64,000 nt of DNA, from assembly GCA_035550055.1 (NCBI GenBank), contig DASZRO010000005.1, positions 62,001 to 126,000 on the forward strand, in the 5' to 3' direction. The notes under the pieces are model-generated. The model searched no databases. It worked only from the letters and a program-made list of their open reading frames with translations, and was not told where the DNA came from. Position numbers and translations under genes: made by a program. Shown in pieces: positions 50,975 to 59,198 of this stretch (position 1 is its first letter; each line of letters starts with the position of its first letter). Source of the DNA: Mycobacteriales bacterium. GTDB lineage: Bacteria; Actinomycetota; Actinomycetes; JAFAQI01.

Positions 50975-52162
50975 TCAGCGAGGGTTTGACGACCCGGCGG
51001 TGCGTGTGAAGCCGTCGGGCATGACCACGTCGTCACGGCTGAGGTCGCGCACCGACCGGTGGCCGAGGCCGAGTAGGGCGGAGTCGACACCGCCGCGCAG
51101 GATGTCGAGCACGTTCTCCACGCCGGCCTGCCCGTTGGCGGCGAGACCCCACAGGTAGGCGCGGCCGATCATCACCGCGCGGGCGCCGAGTGCCAGCGCC
51201 TTGACGACGTCGCTGCCGCGCCGTACCCCGCCGTCGAGGACGACCTCGACGTCCTTGCCGACGGCTTGCGCGATTGCCGGAAGCAGCCGGATGCTCGCCG
51301 GCGTGCTGTCCAGGTTGTTGCCGCCGTGGTTGGACACCGAGATGCCGGTGACGCCGGCGTCCACCGCGCGACGTGCGTCGTCCAGCCTCCCGACGCCCTT
51401 GAGCAGGAACTGCCCGCCCCATTCCCGGGCCAGCCAGGCGACGTCGTCCCAGGTGGGCAGCGGGGTCTGCATCCACTCGCCGTACGCGCCGAAGAACGTC
51501 GGTCCGGGCTCGCCCGGACGCTCGGCGAGGTTGGGCACACTGAGGTCCGGCAGCTTTCGTGCCTTCACGAACGACCACAGCCAGCGCGGATGGCGCAGCG
51601 ACTCTGGACCGTGGCGCAGCGCGGTGCGGAAGTCGACCTTCTCCGGGATTGCCGGACTGCCCCAGTCACGGCCGTTGGAGAACGACCAGTCCAACGTCAC
51701 GATCACCCCGACCGCGCCGGCGGACCGCGCCCGGTCGAGCCGCGCCAGCATCTGGTCCTTGGACCCCGACCAGTACATCTGGAAGAAGGTCTGCGGGTTG
51801 GCGGCGACAACCTCCTCGATCGGCTTGCTGGCGAACGAGCTCAGCCCCATCGCGGTCCCGCGTGCCGCCGCGGCGCGCGCCACCGCGACCTCGCCGTCGG
51901 GGTGGACCGCCTGAACCCCGGTCGGCGAGATCATCACCGGGAACGAGATCGGCTGCCCTTGCACCGTGGTGGACAGGTCACGTTCGGCCTGCAGGCCGGC
52001 GACGTGCGGCGCGAAGCCGAGCTCGGCGAAGGCCGCTTCGTTGTCGAACAGCGTCACGCCACGCTCGGAGCCGGCGACCAGTGCACCGTAGACCGACGGT
52101 GGCAGTCGCTTCTTCGCCCGGCGCTGAGCCTCCGCGACGGTCTCGAACCAGGTGTTGCTCAT
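50975..52162 (-). CDS. mftD: Mycofactocin maturase MftD (FMN-dependent alpha-hydroxyacid-oxidase-like)
   Basis: 395 residues from ATG 52162, overlapping the mftF stop by 4 bp. It is an FMN-dependent TIM barrel: VMISPTGVQAVHPDGEVAVARAA, QMYWSGSKDQ, FLLKGVGRLDDARRAVDAGVTGISVSNHGG(N), DGGVRRGSDVVKALALGARAVMIGRAYLW. In the pathway MftD oxidatively deaminates AHDP to premycofactocin PMFT. A second in-frame longer frame upstream lies inside mftF and is not used. Here mftD is the last gene of the operon, whereas in M. tuberculosis it follows mftC. Confidence 0.92.
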   Translation of the reverse strand: MSNTWFETVAEAQRRAKKRLPPSVYGALVAGSERGVTLFDNEAAFAELGFAPHVAGLQAERDLSTTVQGQPISFPVMISPTGVQAVHPDGEVAVARAAAARGTAMGLSSFASKPIEEVVAANPQTFFQMYWSGSKDQMLARLDRARSAGAVGVIVTLDWSFSNGRDWGSPAIPEKVDFRTALRHGPESLRHPRWLWSFVKARKLPDLSVPNLAERPGEPGPTFFGAYGEWMQTPLPTWDDVAWLAREWGGQFLLKGVGRLDDARRAVDAGVTGISVSNHGGNNLDSTPASIRLLPAIAQAVGKDVEVVLDGGVRRGSDVVKALALGARAVMIGRAYLWGLAANGQAGVENVLDILRGGVDSALLGLGHRSVRDLSRDDVVMPDGFTRTAGSSNPR

Positions 52163-53559
52163 CGTGCGCCCCGCTCCCCTGCTCGTCGTGCCCTGACGAC
52201 GCGCAACGGTGCCGCCGTCCGTTCCTCGAGGCATCCCGCGTAGACGCCGACGCCGTACGCCGCGTCGTCGGCGACGCGCCCGGCCACGTAGCGCCCGACT
52301 CCCACGCCCGGCCGGCTGGTGAACCAGTCGGCGACCGGAGCGGCAACGACGAGCGCAGCCAGCGCGGCGCGCTGCCGCGAGCCGGACCGCCACGCCGCGA
52401 CGGCGATGAGCGGTACGCCGAACTGAGCGCAGTAGCGGCTCACCCCGCGCCAGGTGCCGGCGAGCGCGCTCGCCGCCTGCCCGGTCGCCGAGAGCTCTTT
52501 TGCGCCGGCGCGGGCCAGCGCCCGCCGCGTCGTTCGCAGCGTGACCGCCCCAGCCGCCGCTGCAACCACCGGACGGCCGGCGAGCGTCCCCGCGACGGCG
52601 GCGAGGGGCCACGGCGCGACGACCAGATGGCCGGCGACGTCCGGGTGTCGCTTGGCCAGCGGCGCGGCGGCGGTGCCGTAGCGGAAGCGGCGCGCCAACC
52701 GTCCCGCCCAGCCCGCGGGCTCGTCATGGGCGATTTCGACGGCCGGGTCGTAGCGGACCCGCCAGCCCGCCTCGTCGAGGCGCCACACCAGGTCCACGTC
52801 CTCGCCGTAACGCAGCGCCGAATCGAATCCGCCGATCGCCGCCAGCGCGGCGCGGCGCACCACGAGCGCCGCGGTGGGCACGAAACCCACCCGGCCGAGC
52901 GGGCGCACTCGCGCCTCCCGCGACCCGAGATCGTGCAGGCCGACCGCGTCGCGGTAGCGCCTCGACGTACCTCTGCTCGCCGGCAGGACGCGCGGCGCGA
53001 CCGCACCGACAAGCGGGTCCGCGAAGTGCCCGGCGAGCCGGTCGAGCCACCCGGTGCTCGCGACGCAGTCGCTGTCGAGGAAGGCCACCAGATCGGTCTC
53101 GACACCCGCGATGCCGTCGTTGCGCGCGGCGGACGGGCCGCCGGCCGAGGCCCGCCGCACCAGCCGCGCGCCGTACTGGCCCGCGAGGTCGGCGATCAAG
53201 GCGGGATCGCTGGAGCCGTCGTCGACGACGACGCACGTCGCGCCTGCGAGGGATCGAAGGCAGCGCGCCAGCTGCTCGTGGCGGTCGCGTACCGGGACGA
53301 CGACGGTGACGTCGCGCGTGCCCACGTGCGTGCCCGGACGAGGGTGGGCCAGGCCGGCGTCGGTGAGCCGTCTGGCGAGCTGGCCGGCGCTCGGCGAGCT
53401 GACGACCCCGCTACGGAGCTCGGCGAGGGCGAGCTGGCCCGACGCCGACAGCCGCAACAACCGCCGCGGCGTACCGCCGACCAGCCGGCCGCCGGCGAGC
53501 TCGTGGGTGTCGCGATCCAGCGCGACGCCGACCGACGCCGGGATCGGCGCGCTGCTCAC
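52159..53559 (-). CDS. mftF: Mycofactocin glycosyltransferase MftF
   Basis: 466 residues from GTG 53559, which overlaps the SDR stop (GTGA). The N-terminal 85 residues (PASVGVALDRDTHELAGGRLVGG...) look like a PqqD-type peptide-binding domain, followed by a GT2 domain with VVDDGSSDP, AFLDSDCVAS (DxD) and GGFDSALRYGEDVDLVWR, then C-terminal hydrophobic helices. MftF adds the beta-1,4-glucose chain to mycofactocin. Domain order and length fit the family. Confidence 0.93.
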   Translation of the reverse strand: MSSAPIPASVGVALDRDTHELAGGRLVGGTPRRLLRLSASGQLALAELRSGVVSSPSAGQLARRLTDAGLAHPRPGTHVGTRDVTVVVPVRDRHEQLARCLRSLAGATCVVVDDGSSDPALIADLAGQYGARLVRRASAGGPSAARNDGIAGVETDLVAFLDSDCVASTGWLDRLAGHFADPLVGAVAPRVLPASRGTSRRYRDAVGLHDLGSREARVRPLGRVGFVPTAALVVRRAALAAIGGFDSALRYGEDVDLVWRLDEAGWRVRYDPAVEIAHDEPAGWAGRLARRFRYGTAAAPLAKRHPDVAGHLVVAPWPLAAVAGTLAGRPVVAAAAGAVTLRTTRRALARAGAKELSATGQAASALAGTWRGVSRYCAQFGVPLIAVAAWRSGSRQRAALAALVVAAPVADWFTSRPGVGVGRYVAGRVADDAAYGVGVYAGCLEERTAAPLRVVRARRAGERGAR

Positions 53560-54350
53560 AGGGCGAACCCGCCGTCGACCGGGATCACCGCGCCCGTGAC
53601 GGCGCTGCTGGCGGTGCTCGCGAGGAACGCGATCACCGCGGCGACCTCCTCGGGCTCGATGAGCCGACGCAGCGGCTGCTGATTCGCGAACACCTCCACG
53701 TCGATGAGGTCGTAGAGCCGCGCGCTCTCGTCGAGCATGGCGGTCCGGGTCGATCCCGGACTCACCCCGTTGACCGTGATGCCGCGGGGTCCGAGCTCGC
53801 TGGCGAGCGAGCGGATCAACCCGGTCACCCCGGCCTTCGACGCGCAGTACGCCGCGAGCTTCTCGAGCCCTTCGGTCGCGGCCGCCGAGGCGACCGCCAC
53901 GAAGCGGCCGGCGCGTGGCTCGGGTCGGCGCAACAACGCGGGAACCGCGACGCGAGCCAGGTTGAGCACGCCGCCCAGGTTGACCTCGATCAGCGCCCGC
54001 TCTGCCTCGATCGCCAGGTCGCGCTGCTCGACGCCGCCGGCGATCGCGCCGGCACAGGCGATCGCGGCGTCGAGCCCGCCGTACCGCTGCTCGGCGAACG
54101 CCACCGCGGCAGCCAGCGCAGTCGGGTCCCGGACGTCGGCGACGCAGGACGCAACCCGGTCGGCCGGGCCGGCGTCGACCACCGCGGCCAGATCTGCTGC
54201 GCGGGCCAGCTGATACGGCAGCCCGGCAATGTCCTCCGTGACGTCGACGGCGACGACCGACCATCCCGCGGCCAGCAGCGCGCGGGTGGTGGCGGCGCCG
54301 ATTCCCCGGGCGGCGCCGGTGACGAGCGCGACGCGCGGGTCCGGGCTCAC
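53556..54350 (-). CDS. Mycofactocin-coupled SDR oxidoreductase
   Basis: 264 residues from GTG 54350. Rossmann TGAARGIG, Asn in ACAGA region, catalytic ASAAATEGLEKLAAYCASK. After the second strand there is an extra segment (DIAGLPYQLARAADLAAVVDAG, about residues 38-60) which is the hallmark of mycofactocin-coupled SDRs, where it shields the bound NAD. It overlaps mftE and mftF by 4 bp each. In textbook clusters no such enzyme lies between mftE and mftF, so this may be a dedicated dehydrogenase or a biosynthetic helper. Confidence 0.88.
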   Translation of the reverse strand: MSPDPRVALVTGAARGIGAATTRALLAAGWSVVAVDVTEDIAGLPYQLARAADLAAVVDAGPADRVASCVADVRDPTALAAAVAFAEQRYGGLDAAIACAGAIAGGVEQRDLAIEAERALIEVNLGGVLNLARVAVPALLRRPEPRAGRFVAVASAAATEGLEKLAAYCASKAGVTGLIRSLASELGPRGITVNGVSPGSTRTAMLDESARLYDLIDVEVFANQQPLRRLIEPEEVAAVIAFLASTASSAVTGAVIPVDGGFAL

Positions 54351-55018
54351 GAGCGCCACCGATCGACCTGCTCGACCAGGTCGGCGAGCGCCGCGTCGAG
54401 CAGCGCGTGACCGGCTGACGCCGTTGCACCCCGAGGGTCGCCGAGCACGCCGTTCGGGCTGACAGCGCGCACCCCGCCCGATCGCAGCGAGGGCAGCAAC
54501 GCGGCGAGGTCTCGGGTGTCGCCCGGTTCGGCCCGCTCTCCCCGCACCGACTCGTGAGCGACGGCGAGCATGAGCGAGGTCTCGGTACGGCCGGCGTGCG
54601 CGTCGCCCTCCCATCGGGGGAAGAAGACGAGCAGGTCGTGGCCCTCATCGCGCATCCGGGCGACGGCCCTGGTCAACGCCTCCGCGTTCCCGCCGTGTCC
54701 GCAGACGAAGACGATCGCGTCGAAGGTCAGAGCGGCCGAGCGGACCAGTTCGACGATGACCGCTTCGAGCGTCGCCTGGCCGATCGACAGCGTTCCCGGG
54801 AAGCCGGCGTGCTCACCGCTCGAGCCGTAGGGCAGGGCGGGGGCGACGACGGCATCGACGCGGCGAGCGGCGAGCCGATCGCTGAGCGCAATCGCGATCT
54901 CGGTGTCGGTGCCGAACGGCAGGTGCGGGCCGTGTTGCTCGGTGGAACCGACCGGCACCACGAGCAGGCGACGCGAGGCGTCGAGCTCCGGCCAGGTCAG
55001 GTCGGCAAGGCGGTTCAT
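54347..55018 (-). CDS. mftE: Mycofactocin precursor peptidase MftE (creatininase family)
   Basis: 223 residues. Creatininase metal motifs: VGSTEQHGPHLPFGTDTEIA (Glu, His and Asp ligands), FVCGHGGNAEAL and HAGRTETSLML. MftE cleaves the modified C-terminal Val-Tyr unit from MftA to release AHDP. It starts 2 bp after the mftC stop and overlaps the following SDR by 4 bp. Length normal for the family. Confidence 0.93.
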   Translation of the reverse strand: MNRLADLTWPELDASRRLLVVPVGSTEQHGPHLPFGTDTEIAIALSDRLAARRVDAVVAPALPYGSSGEHAGFPGTLSIGQATLEAVIVELVRSAALTFDAIVFVCGHGGNAEALTRAVARMRDEGHDLLVFFPRWEGDAHAGRTETSLMLAVAHESVRGERAEPGDTRDLAALLPSLRSGGVRAVSPNGVLGDPRGATASAGHALLDAALADLVEQVDRWRS

Positions 55019-55020
55019 CG

Positions 55021-56169
55021 TCAGCCGAGTGGGCTGGTGTCGCAGGCCCGATCAGGACGGCGACCGATCGAGATCGGCACCGGGCGAGAGTGGTCCGGCG
55101 ACGGCCGCGGTGTGCTGCCCGCCACCACCGCAGCCAGCGGCAGCGCGCCGTGTCCCTTGACGCACTCGGGGTCAGGTCCGTCGAGGGGCAGGCCGGTGAA
55201 GAACTTCGCCGCCATGCAGCCGCCGCGACACGCGTCGTACGACGAGCACTTGGTGCACGCCCCGCCGGTCTGCGGGCTGCGCAGCTCACGGAACAGGTCG
55301 GAGCCGCGCCAGATGGCGGCGAACCCGCCGTCGTCGCGGATGTTGCCGGCGCGGAACTGCTCGTGGATGGCAAACGGGCAGGCGTAGACGTCGCCGACCG
55401 GATCCACCAGGCAGACGACGCGACCGGCGCCACAGAGGTTGAGCCCCGGCAGCGCCTCGCCGTACGCACTGAGGTGGAAGAACGAGTCGCCGGTCAGCAC
55501 GCCTTCACCGTTGGCCACGAGCCAGTCGTAGAGCTCGCGCTGCTGCTCGGGCAGCGGGTGCAGCTCGTGCCAGGTGTCGGCGCCGCGGCCGGCCGGACGC
55601 AGCCGCGTGATCCGCAGCTGCGCGTCGTACCGGTCGGCGATCGCCTTGAAGGCGTCGAGCTGTCCGACGTTGTGCCGGGTCATCACGACCGAGATCTTGA
55701 AGCCACGCATGCCGGCGGCGTGGAGGTTGTCCATCGCCCGCATCGCGGTGGCGAACGAACCCGGGCCGCGCACCGCGTCGTTGACCTCCGCCGTTGCGCC
55801 ATCGATGGAGATCTGTACGTCGACGTAGTCGCTGGCAGCCAACCGCCGGGCGATCGCCGGCGTGATCTTGATCCCGTTGGTCGAGAACTTCACGCCGACG
55901 TGATGCGCGGTGGCGTAGTCGACGAGCTCCCAGAAGTCACTGCGGACGGTCGGCTCGCCCCCGCCGATGTTGACGTAGAAGATCTGCATCTGCTCGAAGG
56001 TGTCGATCAGCGCCTTGCACTCCGCCGTACTCAGCTCCCGCGGATCGCGCCGCCCTGAGCTGGACAGGCAGTGCGTGCACGCGAGGTTGCAGGCGTAGGT
56101 CAGCTCCCACGTCAGGCAGATCGGCGCATCCAAGCCGAGCTCGAACTCGTCGAGCAGCGTCATCGTCAC
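55021..56169 (-). CDS. mftC: Mycofactocin radical SAM maturase MftC
   Basis: 382 residues (GTG 56169; ATG 56163 is an alternative, two codons in). The radical SAM motif CNLACTHC is at C27-C34, and SPASM-type cysteines follow, including CGAGRVVC, CPF, CTKCSSYDACRGGC. MftC decarboxylates and cross-links the C-terminal Val-Tyr of MftA. The Cys-rich C-domain is complete, and a short Pro-rich tail follows (about 345-382). It overlaps mftB by 4 bp. Confidence 0.95.
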   Translation of the reverse strand: MTMTLLDEFELGLDAPICLTWELTYACNLACTHCLSSSGRRDPRELSTAECKALIDTFEQMQIFYVNIGGGEPTVRSDFWELVDYATAHHVGVKFSTNGIKITPAIARRLAASDYVDVQISIDGATAEVNDAVRGPGSFATAMRAMDNLHAAGMRGFKISVVMTRHNVGQLDAFKAIADRYDAQLRITRLRPAGRGADTWHELHPLPEQQRELYDWLVANGEGVLTGDSFFHLSAYGEALPGLNLCGAGRVVCLVDPVGDVYACPFAIHEQFRAGNIRDDGGFAAIWRGSDLFRELRSPQTGGACTKCSSYDACRGGCMAAKFFTGLPLDGPDPECVKGHGALPLAAVVAGSTPRPSPDHSRPVPISIGRRPDRACDTSPLG

Positions 56170-56450
56170 GCGCGCGACCGTTCACGGATCATGTCGGTCG
56201 AGGCAAGGCCGGCGAGCGCGCGTTCGTACGCCGGGCGCTGCTCGGCGCTCACCCCGGCCCCGGCCAGCGCGGCACGCGCGGTCTCGGCGGCGTCGAGGCG
56301 CTGGACCGCGTCGAGCAGGGTCGGCGTCTTCAGGAAGGACAGCCGACGGGTGCCGAAGTGGTAGAGCAGCGCGCCGAAGCGCTCCGGCCTGACGGCGACG
56401 CTGGGATGGAGCTCCCAGGCCGCGTCGAGGTCGAACGGCTTAGTAGACAC
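56166..56450 (-). CDS. mftB: Mycofactocin RiPP recognition protein MftB
   Basis: 94 residues from GTG 56450. MftB is the PqqD-like chaperone that holds the MftA leader and delivers it to MftC. The sequence LHPSVAVRPERFGALLYHFGTRRLSFLKTPTL matches the beta-hairpin/winged-helix core of the family, with the conserved RPExFG. The GTG lies inside the last codons of mftA (the genes overlap by 11 bp), so translation of both is coupled. Confidence 0.93.
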   Translation of the reverse strand: MSTKPFDLDAAWELHPSVAVRPERFGALLYHFGTRRLSFLKTPTLLDAVQRLDAAETARAALAGAGVSAEQRPAYERALAGLASTDMIRERSRA

Positions 56451-56568
56451 CGCACATGCCGTCGATCGAGACGTCTTCGACGAGCACGTCCTCGGTGACG
56501 ACCTGCTCCGCTGCGGAATCGGTCTCGACGGTCTCGTTGGCTGCGGTGTCGGTCGCGGTCGGCGTCAT
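56440..56568 (-). CDS. mftA: Mycofactocin precursor peptide MftA
   Basis: 42 codons from ATG 56568 to TAA; too short for usual gene callers. The C-terminus is IDGMCGVY, the conserved core; the last Val-Tyr become the redox cofactor. The leader (about 1-34) is acidic, rich in Thr, Glu and Val, and somewhat longer than the about 30 residues of many MftA peptides. The last codons overlap mftB by 11 bp. The upstream AGAGGGCGAAGCC contains an AGAGGG ribosome site. It is the substrate of mftB-mftC-mftE-mftD-mftF in this operon. Confidence 0.95.
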   Translation of the reverse strand: MTPTATDTAANETVETDSAAEQVVTEDVLVEDVSIDGMCGVY

Positions 56569-56589
56569 GGCTTCGCCCTCTCTTCGTCG

Positions 56590-56610
56590 GTGCCGGGACA
56601 ATATCGGCAC
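56590..56610. promoter_or_regulatory. Inverted repeat in the mftA-mftR divergent promoter
   Basis: GTGCCG (56590-56595) and CGGCAC (56605-56610) are perfect arms around a 9-nt centre GGACAATAT, which also resembles a -10 hexamer (ACAATAT). The gap between the divergent mftA and mftR starts is only 62 bp. This is a good candidate operator for MftR, the TetR-family repressor known to respond to acyl-CoA in mycobacteria. Confidence 0.55.
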
Positions 56611-56630
56611 TCGGTGTCAGAATCAACCGC

Positions 56631-57215
56631 ATGCCCGCCGGCCGGCCGAGCGCGACCAGTGCGCGAGAGCTCGAGCTGGTCGCCCTGGAGCTGTTCGCGA
56701 CGCACGGCTACGCGCAGACCTCCGTGGAGCAGATCGCGGCGGGCGCGGGAGTCAGCAAACGAACGTTCTTCCGCTACTTCGAGTCCAAGACCGCGGTGTT
56801 GTGGCACGACTTCGACAACGAGGTCGACGCGTTGCGCGAGGCTTTCGCTCGGCTGCCCGCGAAGACGCCGCTCATGACGGCGATCCGCCAGGTCGTGATC
56901 AGCGTCAACCGCTACCGCGCCGAGGACGTGCCCGAGCTGCGCACCCGGATGCGGCTGATCGGATCGGACCCCGACCTGCAGGCGAGCGCCGCCGTGCACT
57001 ACGACGCCTGGGAGCGCGCGGTCTGCGAGTTCGCGGCGCTCCGGCTGGGCTTGCCCCCGGACTCGCTGCAACCCCTCGCGGTCGGACGGGCGACGCTGGC
57101 CGCCTGCCGCGCGGCGTACGACGTGTGGCTGGCACGTGCCGACGCCGACTTGACGACGTACCTCGACGAGGCGCTGCGCGCCCTGTCGCGCGGCTTCCGC
57201 CCACCCCCCACCTAG
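56631..57215 (+). CDS. mftR: TetR-family mycofactocin regulator MftR
   Basis: 194 residues from ATG 56631. N-terminal TetR helix-turn-helix (ARELELVALELFATHGYAQTSVEQIAAGAGVSKRTFFRYFESK), then a helical ligand domain with RYRAEDVPELRTRMRLI and DAWERAVCEFAALRL. MftR homologues bind long-chain acyl-CoAs and repress the mft operon; this gene is divergent from mftA, as in mycobacteria. Distinct from the KstR group in the ligand domain. Confidence 0.92.
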   Translation: MPAGRPSATSARELELVALELFATHGYAQTSVEQIAAGAGVSKRTFFRYFESKTAVLWHDFDNEVDALREAFARLPAKTPLMTAIRQVVISVNRYRAEDVPELRTRMRLIGSDPDLQASAAVHYDAWERAVCEFAALRLGLPPDSLQPLAVGRATLAACRAAYDVWLARADADLTTYLDEALRALSRGFRPPPT

Positions 57216-57228
57216 CCCCCACGGTGTT

Positions 57229-57309
57229 CGAAGTAGCACACAACTACCCACCGGAACCGGACACCGCGGCAGAACTCGCGCAAAACGAAGCGCGTTGTGT
57301 GCTACTTCG
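57229..57309. repeat. Perfect 16-bp inverted repeat enclosing 49 nt, between mftR and lepB
   Basis: CGAAGTAGCACACAAC (57229-57244) and its exact complement (57294-57309) flank a 49-nt segment with further small palindromes (CCGG-AA-CCGG, GCGC pair). It lies between convergent genes (mftR stop 57215, lepB stop 57322), so it could act as a bidirectional terminator. The long, exact arms are also like a miniature inverted-repeat element. No copy of these arms is seen elsewhere in the window. Confidence 0.7.
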
Positions 57310-57321
57310 TGCAGCGGGCGG

Positions 57322-58143
57322 CTAGTTGCGCGGGCGCCGGCGGCGCCGCCGCGGCACGAGCAGGGCGCCGGACAGCGCCGTCGCGGCTCCGGCGTCGAGG
57401 CCGGCCTGGTGGAAGGTCGACGGTACGCCGAGGTGCTTCCAGTCCGAGATCGGCCAGATCACGAACGACGCCTTGCCGACCACGTCGCTCACCGGCACCG
57501 TGCCGTTCACCCGCGAGTCGGAGGAGTCGTCGCGGTGGTCACCCATGACGAACAGCTGGCCTTTGGGGACCACCACGCTGCGCCCGTTGAACTCGTCCCC
57601 GCTGCACTCGTTGGACCCGGGGAACAGGTACGGCTCGTCGAGGGTGTGGCCGTTGACGGTGAGCTGGCCGCCGTAACAGGCGACGGTGTCGCCACCTACC
57701 CCGATGACGCGCTTGATGAAGTCGTTGTCGCTGCTCGACGGGGTCAATCCGATCCAAGTCCCGACGTCGCGGAACGCCCGCAGGATCGGGTTGCTCGACG
57801 ACGTCGACGTCGTCTCCGGCGGCCAGCCGGGCGGACCTTTGAAGACAATGATCTCGCCGCGGTGCGGAGACCGGAAGTCGTAAATGAGCTTGTCGACCAG
57901 CACGCGGTCGAACGGGTGGCCTGGACTGGTCCCACAGTCGTTGCACGTCGGCGTGCCGCCCTGAAGCGTGTTCTCCATTGACGCCGACGGGATGTAGAAC
58001 GCCTGGAAGAAGAAGGACTTGATCAGCAGCGCGAGGCCCAGCGCGATCACGACGAGGACCGGCAGCTCCTTCCAGAACGGACGGTGCTTGTCCGCCTTCT
58101 CAGGAGCAGGCGCTTCTTCCGCCTCGACGACCTCCTCGCTCAC
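57322..58143 (-). CDS. lepB: Signal peptidase I
   Basis: 273 residues from GTG 58143. A cytosolic acidic N-tail, one membrane helix (about 28-47), then catalytic Ser55 in IPSASMENTL, a second region DRVLVDKLIYDF, and the general-base Lys144 in DFIKRVIGVGGD; box E MGDHRDDSSDSR is present. Cleaves signal peptides from exported proteins. A polybasic C-terminus (RRRRRRPRN) is unusual but common among actinomycetes. A Cys-rich insert (CNDCG) lies between the Ser and Lys boxes. Confidence 0.95.
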   Translation of the reverse strand: MSEEVVEAEEAPAPEKADKHRPFWKELPVLVVIALGLALLIKSFFFQAFYIPSASMENTLQGGTPTCNDCGTSPGHPFDRVLVDKLIYDFRSPHRGEIIVFKGPPGWPPETTSTSSSNPILRAFRDVGTWIGLTPSSSDNDFIKRVIGVGGDTVACYGGQLTVNGHTLDEPYLFPGSNECSGDEFNGRSVVVPKGQLFVMGDHRDDSSDSRVNGTVPVSDVVGKASFVIWPISDWKHLGVPSTFHQAGLDAGAATALSGALLVPRRRRRRPRN

Positions 58144-58144
58144 C

Positions 58145-58171
58145 CCGCCACGCTACGCGTCGGCGTGGTGG
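58145..58171 (-). terminator. Hairpin between acyl-CoA dehydrogenase and lepB
   Basis: CCGCCACGC (58145-58153) and GCGTGGTGG (58163-58171) pair with one mismatch around a 9-nt loop. It begins 6 bp after the acyl-CoA dehydrogenase stop on the minus strand and ends 2 bp before the lepB start, so it probably separates the two transcripts. No T-run is visible. Confidence 0.5.
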
Positions 58172-58176
58172 CGTTG

Positions 58177-59196
58177 TCACAGGTGGCTCTCAGGTTCGCC
58201 CTCCGGCGGATTCGCGCTCGCGAGGAGCGCGGCGCGTTGGCCGGCCTCACCGCCGTAGAGCTCACGCAACGCGTGCACCCGCTTCAAGTAGAGGTGCGCG
58301 TCGCACTCCCAGGTGACTCCGATGCCGCCGTAGATCTGGATCGCCTCGCGGATGTTGCCGAGTGCGGCTCGCTCGGCGACGACCCGCGCCGCAGCGACCT
58401 GGTACGCCGCATCGGGCGCCGATTCGGTGACGCTCAGCGCGGCGAAGGTCAGCTGAGAGTCGGCCAGGGCCGCGGCGACTGCCAAGTCGGCGCAACGATG
58501 CTTCACGGCCTGGAAGGAGCCGATCGGCGCGCCGAACTGCTCACGCGTCTTCGCGTACCCGACCGAGAGGTCGCGTGCGGCATCTGCGATCCCGGACAGC
58601 ATCGCGCTGACCAGGACCGCCCCGCGACTCGCGACGGGATCGACGGCGCCGGTGACCGACACGCTCGCAGCGCCCGTCAGTCGTGCCGTCTCGCGCGGGG
58701 TCAGCTCGTCGAGACCGGCGACCGGCGCCCGCTCCTCAGCCGCGGCCGCGGGAAACAGCGCGACCTCATGGGCGTCGACGTGCAACAAGTAGTCGACGTC
58801 GCAGGCACCTACCAACCTGACCTCCGCGTCGCGCCCGATCGCGAGGCCCGCTCGACGCTCGCCGGACAGCAGCGCGGCGGCGAGGTCGACCGACCCGCCG
58901 ATCGCGGCGGCCCGCGCGGCCAGGACGGTGGCGAGGAACGGGCCGGGTACGACGCGCCGACCGAGCTCCTTGAACAACAGCGCCTCGTCGACCAGGTCGA
59001 AGCCGGCCCCGCCGTACTCCTCCGCGAGACCCAGCCCGAACCACCCCGCGTCGGCGGCGGCGCGCCAGAGTGCATCGAGCGGCGCCTGGTCGCCGTCGAG
59101 CACCTTGCGCACCGCGGCGAGCGGCATCAGGTCGTCGAGCATCTCGGCGACCGAGGCAACGATCGAACGTTGGTCGTCCGACAGCAACAGATCCAC
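58177..59196 (-). CDS. Acyl-CoA dehydrogenase, ChsE5/FadE27-like partner
   Basis: 339 residues from GTG 59196. It carries EEYGGAGFDLVDEALLFKELGRR at the start and TREQFGAPIGSFQAVKHRCADLAVAA, IQIYGGIGVTWECDAHLYLKRV at the end. It is shorter and more diverged in the middle than stand-alone FadE proteins, and lies directly behind a full-length ACAD gene, as for alpha/beta pairs of steroid side-chain oxidation. A separate pair from the one at 1461-3594. The long frame upstream of the GTG is inside the neighbouring gene. Confidence 0.9.
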   Translation of the reverse strand: MDLLLSDDQRSIVASVAEMLDDLMPLAAVRKVLDGDQAPLDALWRAAADAGWFGLGLAEEYGGAGFDLVDEALLFKELGRRVVPGPFLATVLAARAAAIGGSVDLAAALLSGERRAGLAIGRDAEVRLVGACDVDYLLHVDAHEVALFPAAAAEERAPVAGLDELTPRETARLTGAASVSVTGAVDPVASRGAVLVSAMLSGIADAARDLSVGYAKTREQFGAPIGSFQAVKHRCADLAVAAALADSQLTFAALSVTESAPDAAYQVAAARVVAERAALGNIREAIQIYGGIGVTWECDAHLYLKRVHALRELYGGEAGQRAALLASANPPEGEPESHL

Positions 59197-59198
59197 GG

